Source: Dactylonectria macrodidyma (taxonomy: Eukaryota > Ascomycota > Sordariomycetes > Hypocreales > Nectriaceae). From it: DNA of 64,000 nucleotides. A model generated the notes under the pieces. The model did no database searches, was not told the DNA's origin, and worked only from the letters and a program-made list of their open reading frames with translations. The stretch is from positions 558,001-622,000 of the forward strand of contig JAGMUV010000032.1 in the NCBI GenBank assembly GCA_020744425.1, written 5' to 3'. Position 1 is the first letter of the stretch; each line of letters starts with the position of its first letter. Shown here piece after piece: positions 1 to 10,444 of the stretch. The position numbers and the translations under genes were made by a program.

Positions 1-466
1 CGGAAGAACTTGGGTGCTGAGGTGAACCCTACAAATTCCGAGTTCAAGCGGCGTAATTTCGGGCCCGGATTGAGATATGTGAGGCACTGTCCGCATCGCT
101 TCTCCATCTGGTTTTCATTGTGATACATGTTGATTGAGAGTCTTGATCGTAAGGAGGTAGTAGCGAAGAATTGCTGGCGCGAAGGTGTTGTGGAAATGGA
201 GAGTTAGATGAGCTCAGGTCCTGGGGAGGCGACAGCTTATATACCCTTGTGTTTAAGCTGTTATCTAAGCCAGGAGAAGTCATAAGACAAATCTCCGGGA
301 CCTTATTTCCCAGTCTTCCGTTCAATCTGAATATGTGACTGTTATTGCCCTACATTGGTACCTACATCCCTTCTTCCAGACACGCCAGAGGAAGCCCTTC
401 CATATCGTAAGAATCATCGAGAGACAGGTTGAGGTCAAAGAGTTAACATTCTAAGTGGGCTTTGAG
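1..466. other. stretch without a recognised gene
   Basis: I see no conserved motif, RNA gene or repeat here. A 93-codon open frame on the minus strand has low-complexity Ser/Pro composition and no support. Confidence 0.4.
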
Positions 467-862
467 ATGCCTTCCGAAAAAATGTTTGACGGCTATCTAC
501 AAAGCTTTGAGAAACATACGGGGACGCCCTTGGGTTGGGTTATAGAAGACTGCAAAGTCTGGCAAGCAACACAGCCACTTGTTGCAGTGATGGGTGAAAG
601 GCTATGCGATTCTGGTATTCTTCAGGAGGAGGAAGATGAATCTAAGCTTCAAGCTGGCATGCAAAATCACTCGGATGATCAATTTGAGAAGGCTTGCCTA
701 TTGGCAATGGCAGAGGTTCAAGAGGAGACAGTGGAGGAGTTTACTAAAGAGATGACAAGGATCTCAGGCCGTAACCAGGTGAGATCAACTCAAGAGATAA
801 TGCTACTGTATAGCGAGGATACTACGATGGAGAGGAAAGAGAGAAAGCGGGCAGGCGCGTAG
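467..862 (+). CDS. hypothetical protein, 131 aa
   Basis: I do not recognise this protein. The frame is open from 455, but codon 455 is GTG, so I take the first ATG at 467 (protein starts MPSEKMFDGY). The product is acidic in the middle (EEEDES near residue 60) and ends in a basic Lys/Arg stretch. No signal peptide, membrane segment or domain is evident. The basic tail and charged helical composition would fit a nuclear or cytosolic protein, but that is only an inference. It could also be one exon of a longer gene. Confidence 0.35.
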   Translation: MPSEKMFDGYLQSFEKHTGTPLGWVIEDCKVWQATQPLVAVMGERLCDSGILQEEEDESKLQAGMQNHSDDQFEKACLLAMAEVQEETVEEFTKEMTRISGRNQVRSTQEIMLLYSEDTTMERKERKRAGA

Positions 863-1611
863 AGGCGTAGACGCGTTGAAAGTCCCCGTGGCCTGCCCCA
901 TGCGCCCTAGTTACGTATCGACCCCACCCTGGGTCCAGCACTCTGGACGTTCCCGTCACATTAGGGTTCAAACCAAAAGTTGATCGACTTCAAACACGAC
1001 TTTCGAAGACCTGCATCAGGCTATGGAGGTTTCTTAGACCCTGGCTCTTAATAATTCTAATTACTTACGACAAGATAGGTCTTGCAAGCTTCTGTCAATT
1101 ACATTAATCCACATCTCAATCCCGATGAAAACGGTGCCAGCAGCCTTCTTGTTGACAAGCTACACAAAATAATAGCTGGAACTTGGTTTGTGACTTCTGT
1201 GTTGACGCCGGCAATGGCTCCGGCGATTGCCCCGGCATCAGTTACGACATCTATTTCTGCGTTAACGCCAGCAACGACACCCTGTGGTACCGAACCATCG
1301 TCTGACCCGGACCTTAACCCAACGACTTTGCCTGGATCCCCCCACAGACGTAAAAAACCTCGCGAGTAACTTGACTGAGCTGGTTGAATCTCTTTCGGAG
1401 ACGGCGTGTACGAACCTAGTATCGGCCCGCTGATGGCCTTCCGCCCAGTTGGCTCTTCGGGCTGGAGGATACAGGCCCCCCACCTACCAAAGGCACCTTA
1501 GCGTGTGCTACATGTGCATTGAAGTTCCAGGTATCTTGACAACGTATTCAGCAAAATGCCGCCCCCAGGTTCAGAGTTAATCCGGCCGTGCACGTGGGGC
1601 GGACACATGCA
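863..1611. other. intergenic, with a possible Cys-rich exon relic
   Basis: There is no convincing gene. One short plus-strand frame at about 1156-1305 reads like a small Cys-rich segment (WNLVCDFCVDAGNGSGDC, then YFCVNASN) and ends in TGA. It has no start codon, so it could be an exon or relic of a secreted Cys-rich protein. This is low confidence. Confidence 0.25.
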
Positions 1612-2556
1612 TTACCTAGGACTAGTTTTAGGAGCAGGGAAGAACTCAAAACCTCTTTTCTGGTACTTCACGATGGCTGTCTCAACAGCTGCGCTCATCT
1701 CAGGCCGTTGCCACAGGAATGCCTTCCCAGCACTAGCATCAGCGTAGTACAAATGGCTTGCACACCATCCACTGATAAAGCATTGCACATGGCTTGCGTA
1801 GAAGTCTTTGATGAAGCTCAAGCAACTTCGTACGCCCGAATAATGGGAGCCAACAATTAATTGCACAGGCTGTGTGCCTGTGCTTGTCATTATTGAACCA
1901 CGCAGTAGATTGAAGGATTGCCCTGCACTGTCTTTATAGGTCGCTGAGTCTACGGGCCTCTCGTCTGGTAGGAATTGGTTCGGCGTGACCACCACTTGGT
2001 TGTCTGGGTCAATGCTGACAGTGTAGCTTTTATCGCAAGAGCTCCGTGTGGATCTTAGAAAGGCCGATAAGACCTGATACAAGCTCTCCCCCATCAATGT
2101 GGTTGCTGTGGCTGCATCCAACTGCGACATCCATGATGCCAAGGCCTCCATGGTTCTAACGGCAACTTCCACAGTTCCACTTTGGGTCAAAGCGCTAACG
2201 ATTGCATCACCCTCTAAGTCCCAAGTCACGCCACATAAAGCTAGGACATTAATCATATCGGCGACGGATTCTTTGTAACCGGGGACGTAGAAGTCCCAGT
2301 CTGACTGCGGTGTGATGGACCCTGGGATGAAGAATTCTAATGCCCGAGATCCACTAATAACACAGCCAGAATCGAACATAGCCGACATCAGCGTAACTGG
2401 ATGCATGAAAGTTTTGGAGAGATAGGCAACTGGGTCGATGCGCGACTGATAGCATTTGTTGACACTGAGATCTCCGGGAAACGCCTCTTTGAGTGCCAAT
2501 GCATCGTGAGCTTTGAGCTGATTGACAACGTTTTGTAGTGGGGCTTGATGAGACAT
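1612..2556 (-). CDS. nucleotidyltransferase-fold-like fungal protein, 314 aa
   Basis: This is an intact single-exon frame with an ATG at 2556 and no signal peptide. Around residues 65-95 it reads SGCVISGSRALEFF, then SDWDFYVPG. This matches the core signature of polymerase-beta-type nucleotidyltransferases: a hydrophobic stretch, Gly-Ser, then an Asp-x-Asp metal-binding pair after a spacer. The remaining two thirds lack a motif I can name. The fold is inferred from the motif alone; substrate and pathway are unknown. The neighbours are unrelated, and the sequence shows no operon-like link or regulatory site. Confidence 0.55.
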   Translation of the reverse strand: MSHQAPLQNVVNQLKAHDALALKEAFPGDLSVNKCYQSRIDPVAYLSKTFMHPVTLMSAMFDSGCVISGSRALEFFIPGSITPQSDWDFYVPGYKESVADMINVLALCGVTWDLEGDAIVSALTQSGTVEVAVRTMEALASWMSQLDAATATTLMGESLYQVLSAFLRSTRSSCDKSYTVSIDPDNQVVVTPNQFLPDERPVDSATYKDSAGQSFNLLRGSIMTSTGTQPVQLIVGSHYSGVRSCLSFIKDFYASHVQCFISGWCASHLYYADASAGKAFLWQRPEMSAAVETAIVKYQKRGFEFFPAPKTSPR

Positions 2557-3259
2557 GGCTGATGGACCTTATTGTCGATAGTTGCCACTTGGGCACAGCG
2601 GTTAACTTCAGAGTAGACACTAACTACATACCAGGGCAGGGGAAGATGTGTCAAATAACTAATCATATTGTATCTTACCAGAGAAATCAGCGGGAGGAAT
2701 ATATTCCGTTCTTACTGGCAGTCCAATCTGATGGGGAAAAGATATAGTTTTCCTATTCTGAATCAACACAGCCTGCAGGGTTGCGATACGTGAGGTTCGG
2801 GGGGGTGATTGGGTGTTTTTAAGTACGGAGCAGCGTGCCTTACGTCTCTGCCATGTCAGCCCGAGCCAAAAATGGATAGGCAATGTTAGTGCCATAGAAG
2901 TGGGCCCGGATTGAGCCTTTTGCGACCCGACTGTACTGTAGCAGGAACTGTCACTTGTAACCGGAACTTGGTGCTTTGGGGAGAAAAACGGTAAAGAAAA
3001 ATTGACTTGGGCCTTTTCATCTTGAAATGCAGTTCTGGTCCTTCGTGGTATATTTAATTCTTAACGGTGTATCTACAGCAAGCCGCGTTAAAGTGGTTAT
3101 TTCGGACAGTTTTGGTCCGTCATCCGTCATAGATCCATAAGGGCTCACTCTGAGGCATTCCTCTTAATGGGCCATCTGATTGTCAAGAAAAGTGGGTTCT
3201 GTGGTAGTATTGCAACTAGAATGGCTATTGCTATCCGGCTAGGCATTCATTTCGGCCCT
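2557..3259. other. intergenic
   Basis: Upstream region of the minus-strand nucleotidyltransferase-like gene. I see no gene, RNA or repeat. Confidence 0.4.
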
Positions 3260-3663
3260 TCATAGCTCCAAACCCCACTGTTCACTGCTGTCTATTTGCT
3301 TACACAGCTCCGTCCTCTTAAACCTCAAAGCTTTCTGAAAGTGCTCTCTTGTCGGCAATACAAGGAAAAGTCGTTCCAGCTTTGGGCAGCGCCCAGCAAA
3401 AATTTGCTCAAACCGAACACGATGTCGATAATTTAGATCCGATGTCAATTTGCCAGCCGGCGGTGAGGCGGCGGGGTTCCCAAGGGGAACAGCCATAAAT
3501 TTATACATTTGATTTCCTCCTCATATGCCAGGACGAAGCAATCATATTCCTGTCTCGAGTCTGGGTCCATCGTTAAGTAGAGTATATCGCTATCGGAGTC
3601 GAAGTTCATTGTCGGGGCGTCAGGAGAGAACATAGCACTTGGCGAACCAGTGATCGGGTGCAT
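3260..3663 (-). pseudogene. 2EXR-type fungal protein, frameshifted
   Basis: Two overlapping minus-strand frames together read as one protein of about 133 residues. The first begins at the ATG at 3663 and carries FDSDSDILYL and LAYEEEIKCI. The second continues as KFMAVPLGN, VRFEQIFAGRCPKLERLFLVLP and ends at 3260. The FDSDxDxLYL...AxEEEIxxIxxxAVPL pattern is typical of the 2EXR domain proteins that are very numerous in filamentous ascomycetes (function unknown). The frames switch at about 3505 within the codons around KCI, which fits a single-base indel. The usual N-terminal part of the domain is also short. I therefore call it a decayed copy. Confidence 0.6.
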
Positions 3664-3838
3664 TCGAATTGCTTATGGTGAAAGGTAGCGTTTTGGAAAG
3701 AAAGCCAGGTGAAGGAGTAGTTAGAGAAATGACGAGCCATAAGGGATTTCCCGGTGATCCGCCGGATCCGGTGATTCGCCGGATTTACACCAACCTACAC
3801 ACTTGACTTCAACCGACCAGAACTCAACAGAAACCTCA

Positions 3839-4693
3839 TCAAATATCTTCAAGTTTGAAATCCAGTAGAAGGAGTATCTTTTCATACATATCAATCCATC
3901 TCATAGTCTCCAAGCCACCTTGGTCGCTTCCTGTTCCGCTGCGGCCGTCCTGACCCCCGAAATACCACCAGCATCTCCCGATCACTCTCAACAACAAGAG
4001 AAGGCCTTTTGGAGCTAGTCTTACAGCTCTCAGTGTTTCCTGGCTCATCCAGTCTCTTGTGGTCTGGTCGATTTGGTGATTGCGATGCCACAGGAAGCTC
4101 TGATGGCGGTGGAAGAGCGACAATGCCTACATTATGCCTCACTATACACGAGTCAGAGCTTTGCATCTCCTCAGTCGGCACAAGGTTGCCAATCCTGCTT
4201 CTAAGTCTTGTGTTGTAACGAAGCGGTTGCGATCGCATTTCCTCGGAAGCTGCTTTCCGTTGGTTTACTGGAGTAAGTGCGTCGCAATTAGGAGACGAAG
4301 CAGATTGGCGTCTATCCGTCTCTTGTGAAAAGAGCGCCAGAGCAAATTTCTTCACAGTCGCAACGCCGAATATGTTGACCAATCTCCGAGTATCTTCTTC
4401 ACAAGTAGCTCTAGTCCTTGATTGTAGACCGCTTGCTTCTCCTTGATTGTGGCTGCGTGCTCAAGCTCCAGTTCTTTGATCTGTCCGCCGCCCAGGAGCA
4501 ATGCCTGCTGGAGAGATGATATGTCCTCATGAGAAGGATCGAGCGCAAATTGTTCCAATCTTCTCCGTGAACGGTCCTGTAGAAGGGCCAGCTTCTCTCG
4601 AAAGGCAACATCGGGCGCCTTCATCCCTTTTAGGTCCCGGTCCCAGTTGGAGATGGACCCTTGCAACTGAATGTCATAATTCGAGCAAGCCAT
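3839..4693 (-). pseudogene. coiled-coil fungal protein of unknown function, frame-broken
   Basis: The first frame starts at the ATG at 4693 (MACSNYDIQLQGS) and is predicted to be largely helical and charged (RSRRRLEQFALD, GGGQIKELELEHAATIKEKQ), consistent with coiled coil. It runs into stop near 4352. A second frame overlapping it (EDTRRLVNIFGVATVKKFA onward) continues to about 3891 and ends in a basic tail (RPQRNRKRPRW). The two read as one protein whose frame was lost around 4380-4400. I see no intron consensus there, so a small indel or deletion is more likely. Family function is unknown. The basic C-terminus hints at a nuclear protein. Confidence 0.45.
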
Positions 4694-5823
4694 GTCGTCT
4701 TGTGTGGACCATGAGTATTTCCCGAGAGAGAACGTAAGAATGAAAAATTGGCAACGCGGATCGGATCGTTTGGCATCAGTTAAGAGGAAAGAAAAAAAGA
4801 AGAAAAAAGGACTGGGTTGGCCGAAAATGGCCACGTTAAGTGTCGAGAAAATAGTCTGCAACACCTTTTTTGCCTAAGCCTGGTAATGGGGTCTGGTTTG
4901 GATGATGATCTTATGCAGACCATAGTTCTAGCACAGTAATTAATTCCAGAAACGAGATCAGTACCAGCCACCCATGATCTCGGAACCCCACCTGGCCCGC
5001 CAGCTCACCTTCTTGACAAGTCGGCTTATGTCCTAGCTCCTATGTCGGGGCTGAGGGCTACGGGTATATCTCGGGTTATTTTAATTGGTATCTGACCTTA
5101 GTCACCGATCTCGATTGCCTAGCTAGGAAGGTCTCGGCTGCGGTCGGTGTGGCTGCCACACATAAAAGGTCAGAGGAGACGCAGACTTAGACACAAATCA
5201 ACATCGTCCCCCAATTTCTTGAATTTTTGAGCTGTGACTGGGATTTTTGTGTCATGGCATTTGCCTTTATTTGATCAATTGATTTCTCTCTTTCTTTCTT
5301 TGTCAGATGCCCAGTTGCGACCCAGTTGGCATTTCTGACGATTTTTGCTCTGGTGGTTTTGTCTGCCCGCCTTCCTCATCATCATTTTCTCACCTCACTT
5401 GCCGTCACTTCGGGTGGTGGTGTCTTCCTTGTCCCCCTGCCCAACACACTCCCTGGGCAGAGAACCTTGGGGTCGATGGCGGTTAGTTCTATGAGATAAT
5501 CGCAGATGACAAGGCAGTGGAGATATATTAAGAGCAACGGATTAAACGGGGAAAGCAATATCGCAAGCAACATATACCTAGCTTTAGTTTCGGCTCTTTT
5601 ACCGAAGATATAACAGACATCTAATTTAGTAGTGCATAAAATTTTGCCGCAGCTTCGCTCGGACACGGGGACTCTGCTTGGTAGCTATTTCTAGTTGGTC
5701 CAATATTTCTAATGAATCTTTAGCTATCCTTGCCAATGTCCAACAGCGATAATATAGCGTTCTTCTGACTTATTTATACCTAACCCGACGGTCAAAGACC
5801 TGATCCAGTCCTATAATGCCCTG
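4694..5823. other. gene-free stretch
   Basis: About 1.1 kb with no supported gene. It contains A-rich and CT-rich runs (for example around 4787-4807 and 5281-5310) but no clear transposon end. Confidence 0.4.
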
Positions 5824-7155
5824 CTAAGAAGGAGGGGCCCCTATGTAAATAGTTAGGTTAGCAACGTTTCCGGACGAAACAATACCTGAGGCATTCTCAT
5901 TGCCGTCCGGGTTGACATCGTCGTACGGAAATGCATATCCCTTTCCATCCACCTCGTACTGGTGAATGATGCGGCTGTAGTGGTTGGTAGGATCAATCAT
6001 GTAATATGAGGCACTATTGAGGCTTGGCTGCACATTGCCTCCATCCAGAAGAAGAGTGGAGCGGGCAAATGCAGCGCAGAGACGCGGCACCACTGCCTTA
6101 TGAATGGTATTATCGCCATCCATAATAGCAAATGGCCCAGTGTTGCAGCCCCAAATATCATTAGCACTGGGCTTTGCGTAGCCTCGGTTGTCGCCGTTGC
6201 AGACCAATTCATCTCCCGAAACCGTGCAGCTAACGTCTCTATAGTCTGTCTGCGTGTTGATTGTCAAGATCGAGGTGGTATATTGGGCCCAGACCTGGTC
6301 AACATAACTATGCCAGTATTTCGCAAAGGCATCAGCGTTAAGGTAGTAGAAGTTGCCGGGCGACAAGACTCGGATGGGAGTTCCTGTAGTATTGGCGAGG
6401 CACATGGAGCTCCACGGGTACCCATCAGTCCCCGTCTGCGTCACCAGGTCATTGCAAATGTTGATGACGCTATCGGCCTGAAGTCCTGCTGCGCTCTGGG
6501 TGGTGCCGTCGGTGACTGTTAGCAGAATGCCCAAAATCATGCCAACAAAGTCAACGTAGCTAATGTTGGCATATATGATCCCACCAGTATAGGTGAACTC
6601 AACGAAGCCCCACTTAAGGCCAACGTTTGCATCCTGGAGATTGGTAAAGGACGGCTGAACCAAGCAATCCCCTGTGCCAATACTCATCATGTAAAACGAC
6701 ATTGCACCCTCGGAAAAATAGATGCGTCCGGAGCTCATAGAGATTGGCAGGGTGAGCTCAAGTGTATGGCCAGACGAAGCCATGGGAATGGCAATATTCT
6801 GGGGAACCTGAACAGGGACTATAGAGCCACCTGAGGAAGGATAAATTAAAGACCCATTGGAAGCAACAAAAACGACAGCGCCATTGGGGTCCAGCCCGGA
6901 GATGTAAGCGTTAACCGCACCGCCATTGTAGTTATTTACGAACTTGAGAGGCAGAGTGGCACCAACTAGGTCCTGCCGAGTGATAGTGCCAGTGCTACTG
7001 TTGAGGGTATTTTCTTCTGTGATCTTGAGAGCATCGATACCTCCTGGTTGGATTTTGGTAAACCCCTCTGGGGTTAGCGTGCCTATGGCAAATGGTAGAG
7101 CGGGACAACAAATTGCTACGCTTAGAAGAGCGTCAATAAAAGAAAATGGACGCAT
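5824..7155 (-). CDS. secreted GH64 beta-1,3-glucanase, 443 aa
   Basis: Single-exon frame with an ATG at 7155. The first 23 residues (MRPFSFIDALLSVAICC...) form a signal peptide. The body matches the thaumatin-like glycoside hydrolase family 64: a beta-sandwich N-terminal half with RIYFSEGAMSFYM, then the conserved block VQPSFTNLQDANVGLKWGF and ISYVDFVG near residues 165-210. The C-terminal half carries NTGPFAI and CAAFARSTLL. Family members hydrolyse laminarin and other beta-1,3-glucans, acting outside the cell on fungal or plant-derived glucan. The length is normal for fungal GH64 and the frame is intact. Two other glucanase-type genes (GH16) lie in this window, but no regulatory link is visible. 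Confidence 0.9.
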   Translation of the reverse strand: MRPFSFIDALLSVAICCPALPFAIGTLTPEGFTKIQPGGIDALKITEENTLNSSTGTITRQDLVGATLPLKFVNNYNGGAVNAYISGLDPNGAVVFVASNGSLIYPSSGGSIVPVQVPQNIAIPMASSGHTLELTLPISMSSGRIYFSEGAMSFYMMSIGTGDCLVQPSFTNLQDANVGLKWGFVEFTYTGGIIYANISYVDFVGMILGILLTVTDGTTQSAAGLQADSVINICNDLVTQTGTDGYPWSSMCLANTTGTPIRVLSPGNFYYLNADAFAKYWHSYVDQVWAQYTTSILTINTQTDYRDVSCTVSGDELVCNGDNRGYAKPSANDIWGCNTGPFAIMDGDNTIHKAVVPRLCAAFARSTLLLDGGNVQPSLNSASYYMIDPTNHYSRIIHQYEVDGKGYAFPYDDVNPDGNENASGIVSSGNVANLTIYIGAPPS

Positions 7156-7520
7156 CTGAGCGAGATGAAAGGATAGAGTAGATAAATAAGAGTGACTGGA
7201 CGAGCAGCAAAGAAATTGAGTGAAGTACTATTAGTACACTCATCAATGGCCGTTTATGCCCTCCTCTGGTGCGCATTTCTAAGGCCTTGAGTATCATCTT
7301 GGCCGCCCCGTGGCTCAGAGGAACGAGGCGGCCAAAGCCGGGAGGCATCTGACCTGTTTTGACGCGGATGCCGCAAGCTACATAAACGCATTGAATACAG
7401 TACCATGACCACAACCGCCTGGATTATAATTATGCTTAATCTCTGTCACCATTGAGAGCGAATCATCAAACGAAACAACCGTACCTGTAGACCGGACGGT
7501 AGCAGTGAGTCTTGAGCTTC
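7156..7520. promoter_or_regulatory. upstream region of the GH64 gene
   Basis: This is the 5' flank of the minus-strand GH64 gene up to the subterminal-repeat block. I can assign no specific binding site. Confidence 0.3.
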
Positions 7521-7600
7521 CTAAAACTAGATACTTGACCAAAACTGGATGTTTGATTAAAACTGGAGCTTTGATTCAACCTGGGTTTTGACTACATCGG
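7521..7600 (-). repeat. CCAGTTTT-type subterminal repeats, inverted orientation
   Basis: Contains several degenerate copies of the unit TTGACNAAAACTGG (reverse complement of CCAGTTTTNGTCAA) within 80 bp. The same unit occurs in the opposite orientation at 8036-8240, 33011-33060 and 56756-56910, and again inverted at 33165-33204. The orientation suggests the right-hand end of a transposon whose left ends are the direct-orientation blocks. Confidence 0.6.
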
Positions 7601-8035
7601 ACATTTAACGAGACTTGGCCGTTCTGACAAAGTGACCATTGGCTAACCTCGGCGTATACACCAGATTGACACAACTGGGCTTTGATACTGAGACTCGATA
7701 TGATGAATTGACATGTCGATCGAAGGCACCTTGTTGGGGACCAACCGTGGATTGATCGTGCAGAGTCATGTACAAGGTAATCTGTCGTGTGAGCTCCTGA
7801 TCCGTGGGCTTGGGGCTTGCTGGCATTTCCGGGAGAGAGGGTGCAGGTTCACTCAGCTAGCATGTCACTGGCTCAGCGTCTTGGTGATGTGAGTTGACAA
7901 TAAATTCTACTTCCGGAAGGGCGTTGCGGCATTTGTATTGGTATGTAAAGAGCATATACACATATTCGGCGAGCTTCCAAAGAACCATAAAACTGGCGAT
8001 CTAGTCGCCTCGCTGGAGGGCCATCTTGTCAAAGT

Positions 8036-8550
8036 TCCAGTTTTAGTCAAATACCCCTGTTTTAGTCAAAGATCCTGGTTTTAGTCAAAGATCCTGGTTT
8101 GGTCAAGCATCCCTCTTTTAGTCAAACATCCCTGTTTTAGTCAAATATCCAGTTTTGGTCTCATGTCCAGTTTTGCCAAACGTCCAGCTTTACCAAAATC
8201 CCAGTTTTGTCAAATGTCAAGTTTTATCAAAGGTCAAAAATGGATGTTAGGGTATCAGGAAGCTCAGCCATAATGTGGTGATAAAGCTACTAGGCGACGG
8301 TATTTTGATGTTCCCAGGTCCATTTTATCAAGCTCTTAGCTTGGGTATTCAGGGAGATATGCGCCAACATACACAGAAAGAGAAAACGAAGGTCAGAAAG
8401 AGTGGCCAGAGTGGATTACGGAAGGTCAAACAATTGGGGCAAAAGGCCAAGATACTCACTGCATTGTTCTTTTTTGACCCTATAGCCGGTGATTTCAGCG
8501 TCGGAGGCCATATCCCTGATGGCGAAACAATTCCGGATTTTAATCTTCTG
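8036..8550 (+). repeat. CCAGTTTT-family element end, copy 1
   Basis: Positions 8036-8240 hold about a dozen degenerate tandem units (CCAGTTTTAGTCAAA-like). They are followed by a unique part beginning GGTCAAAAATGGATGTTAGG. The unit block and the next roughly 310 bp match 56756-57230 closely, apart from small indels, including the segment around TCAGGGAGATATGCGC and the shared end TTCCGGATT..TAATCTTCTG. After 8550 the two copies diverge completely. The conserved block therefore behaves like the terminal region of a mobile element. A frame open through part of it (8275-8619) lies in the repeat and is probably not a gene. Confidence 0.7.
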
Positions 8551-8599
8551 GTACGCATTATCACACACGTTAAACATGCAATTACTGACGAAATACTAG

Positions 8600-9211
8600 T
8601 TCCAAAACTATCTACGTGAGCCCCAAGCACATCCAAGACGACAGAGACGTTCAACGCGAAATGCACGGCGAGAGCAGTCAGAACTGCCAAATTCCAATCA
8701 AATCATTGTCAGAGAGGACACGGCAGAGGTTGGCCAAACATCACCCACAGGCAGTTCTCCTACGGAAAGTCATCAACTCGGATCAGCGCTCGATACTATC
8801 GACGAATCTAATCCAACCAATACGCGAAATGGGTCAGTGCCAGACACCATCGACGAGTCTGATCCACCCAATATGAGAAAAGACGAGCCGTTATTCCTAT
8901 GGAATGAGACCAATGGCGATTATGTAGAGAATGGCATTTGTAGCCTGGAGGAGGAGATGCCTGTATATCCCTCCAGCACTTCGAATTCAGGGGCAGAGAT
9001 TGATCAGCATGACCCATTTCAGGCAGAAGACACAATTAACGTGCAATACCTGAATGAAGATATTTGCATGGAAGCATTTCTTTGGGATGATGAGCCTATT
9101 GAAGGATCTCCTCAGGCGATGGTGCCAGCTCCTGAGCCAAGCAAGGCGACTCGTGCACGAAATTTAGTACTATTTCTCGATAGGTGTCTTGCTCGATTGA
9201 CCCTAGAATAG
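8600..9211 (+). CDS. hypothetical acidic protein, probably a 3' exon or truncated gene
   Basis: One frame is open from 8600 to the stop at 9211, but the first ATG is at 8837, so the true start or an upstream exon is missing. The sequence is acidic and contains an imperfect internal duplication (TIDESNPTNTRNGSVPDTI and TIDESDPPNMRKDE). No domain is recognisable. It begins just after the end of the CCAGTTTT-family repeat, so it may be a gene carried by that element, or host sequence cut by it. Confidence 0.35.
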   Translation, partial: FQNYLREPQAHPRRQRRSTRNARREQSELPNSNQIIVREDTAEVGQTSPTGSSPTESHQLGSALDTIDESNPTNTRNGSVPDTIDESDPPNMRKDEPLFLWNETNGDYVENGICSLEEEMPVYPSSTSNSGAEIDQHDPFQAEDTINVQYLNEDICMEAFLWDDEPIEGSPQAMVPAPEPSKATRARNLVLFLDRCLARLTLE

Positions 9212-9758
9212 TAGATTTCTCAGCCTTAATTCATTCTTCTCTCTCAGCGAGATATAATTCAAGAGGACGCGATAAGTACAGTATGTGAGACCTGACTCAA
9301 CTCAAATGTTTTGGTTTAACACTTGAAATCTACAGCCACACATCAAAGAGAACCAGAAAATAGAAACACCCTCGTTGTTCTCTTGTATGACGATAATTAT
9401 TCTAGAAAGGCATCCTCTCGTGTCAACCGAGGTCCCCCATGAGGGAATGTAGTTCTGGAAATGAGGATACCATCACGGTCTGACGTATTTGGGCTTGGCT
9501 GGCTTTCGGCCCCTTTCGTTTCTTCCCTATCTGCAACCGATTTTTTAGTGCATGCTCCTTGCCTAGCGCCTTGCAGGGCTATCGGAGATTGCTCTACACC
9601 GGAGTACGGGGCACGACGACGCTAGAGCCAAACCAAGCTCGGGCCAGCAATTTGCTCTTGATCCTACCAACCCCGCCTTTTTTTGACCAATCTCGTATAA
9701 GACACTCGGGCAGACACGACAGTGTGGTCCGGAAACTGTCCAGTCCACAGTCCTCAAC
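9212..9758. other. intergenic, upstream of the bZIP gene
   Basis: No gene or RNA seen. The last 200 bp include the presumed promoter of the plus-strand bZIP gene; I can assign no clear TATA box. Confidence 0.35.
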
Positions 9759-10339
9759 ATGTCTTTGCAAAAGGATGATTACGCATTGAGCGAGCAGCGA
9801 AGGCGAGGCTATAATGCGGCACAACAACGCAGGTTTCGAGCGCGTAGAAAGAAAGAGTTGGACGAGATGCAGGAGCTAAATAACAAATTGATGAACGAAC
9901 TCAAGGAACTAAAGGCAAATCTGGAAGCTAGGGTGGATCATTTGGAGCGGGAGCAAATCGACCAAATGAACGAGATCAACGAGCTAAAGGAAAGTTTGGA
10001 ACCTAGGGTTGAAAAGTTGGAACGTGAGATCGGTAAGTCAATTCATCTCGATTACTCCTAATGCTAACTATAGGTATTTACGTAGATTCGGAGTCCGACA
10101 TCGACACTGAGCCTGAGTCCGAGCCCGAGTCTCAGCCCGAGTTCGAGCCCGCAAATCGGATAGCTTCTGGGTCCAAGGGTGAAGGAGATACTCGACAAAA
10201 TCGAACCAGCTACCCGATAGGGGCGATTCGAGCCGCAATTAGTGGGTGGGACAACAAAACTCCACATTCGAAAAATAGCCACAAGATATTGGCCCGAGGC
10301 GGCTTGAACCGTATTTGGTCACGAGGTCAACGCGGCTAA
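9759..10339 (+). CDS. small bZIP-like protein, 179 aa, two exons
   Basis: I read exon 1 as 9759-10032 and exon 2 as 10074-10339. The intron has a GTAAGT donor, a GCTAAC branch site and a TAG acceptor, and joining keeps the frame (REIG then IYVDSES). Residues 15-35 form a bZIP-type basic region (NAAQQRRFRARRKKELDEM, matching Asn-x7-Arg). A heptad-rich coiled coil follows to about residue 90, then an acidic Glu/Ser/Pro stretch. The layout suggests a DNA-binding dimer acting in the nucleus. The C-terminal 60 residues match nothing I know. The protein is short for a regulator, so it may be a truncated paralogue. Confidence 0.6.
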
Positions 10340-10444
10340 TCGGAGGCTGGGGGTTCCATGATGGAAGCGACTCAATTATCAGGAGGGCATTTGTCTTGGA
10401 TTTGGAAATATGTGATTTTAGCAAAGGCTAACTAGTTATATTTT

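Noticed and set aside
8275..8619. 114-codon frame
   Set aside because: It lies in the conserved non-coding part of the CCAGTTTT repeat and is not preserved in the matching copy at 56950-57230.
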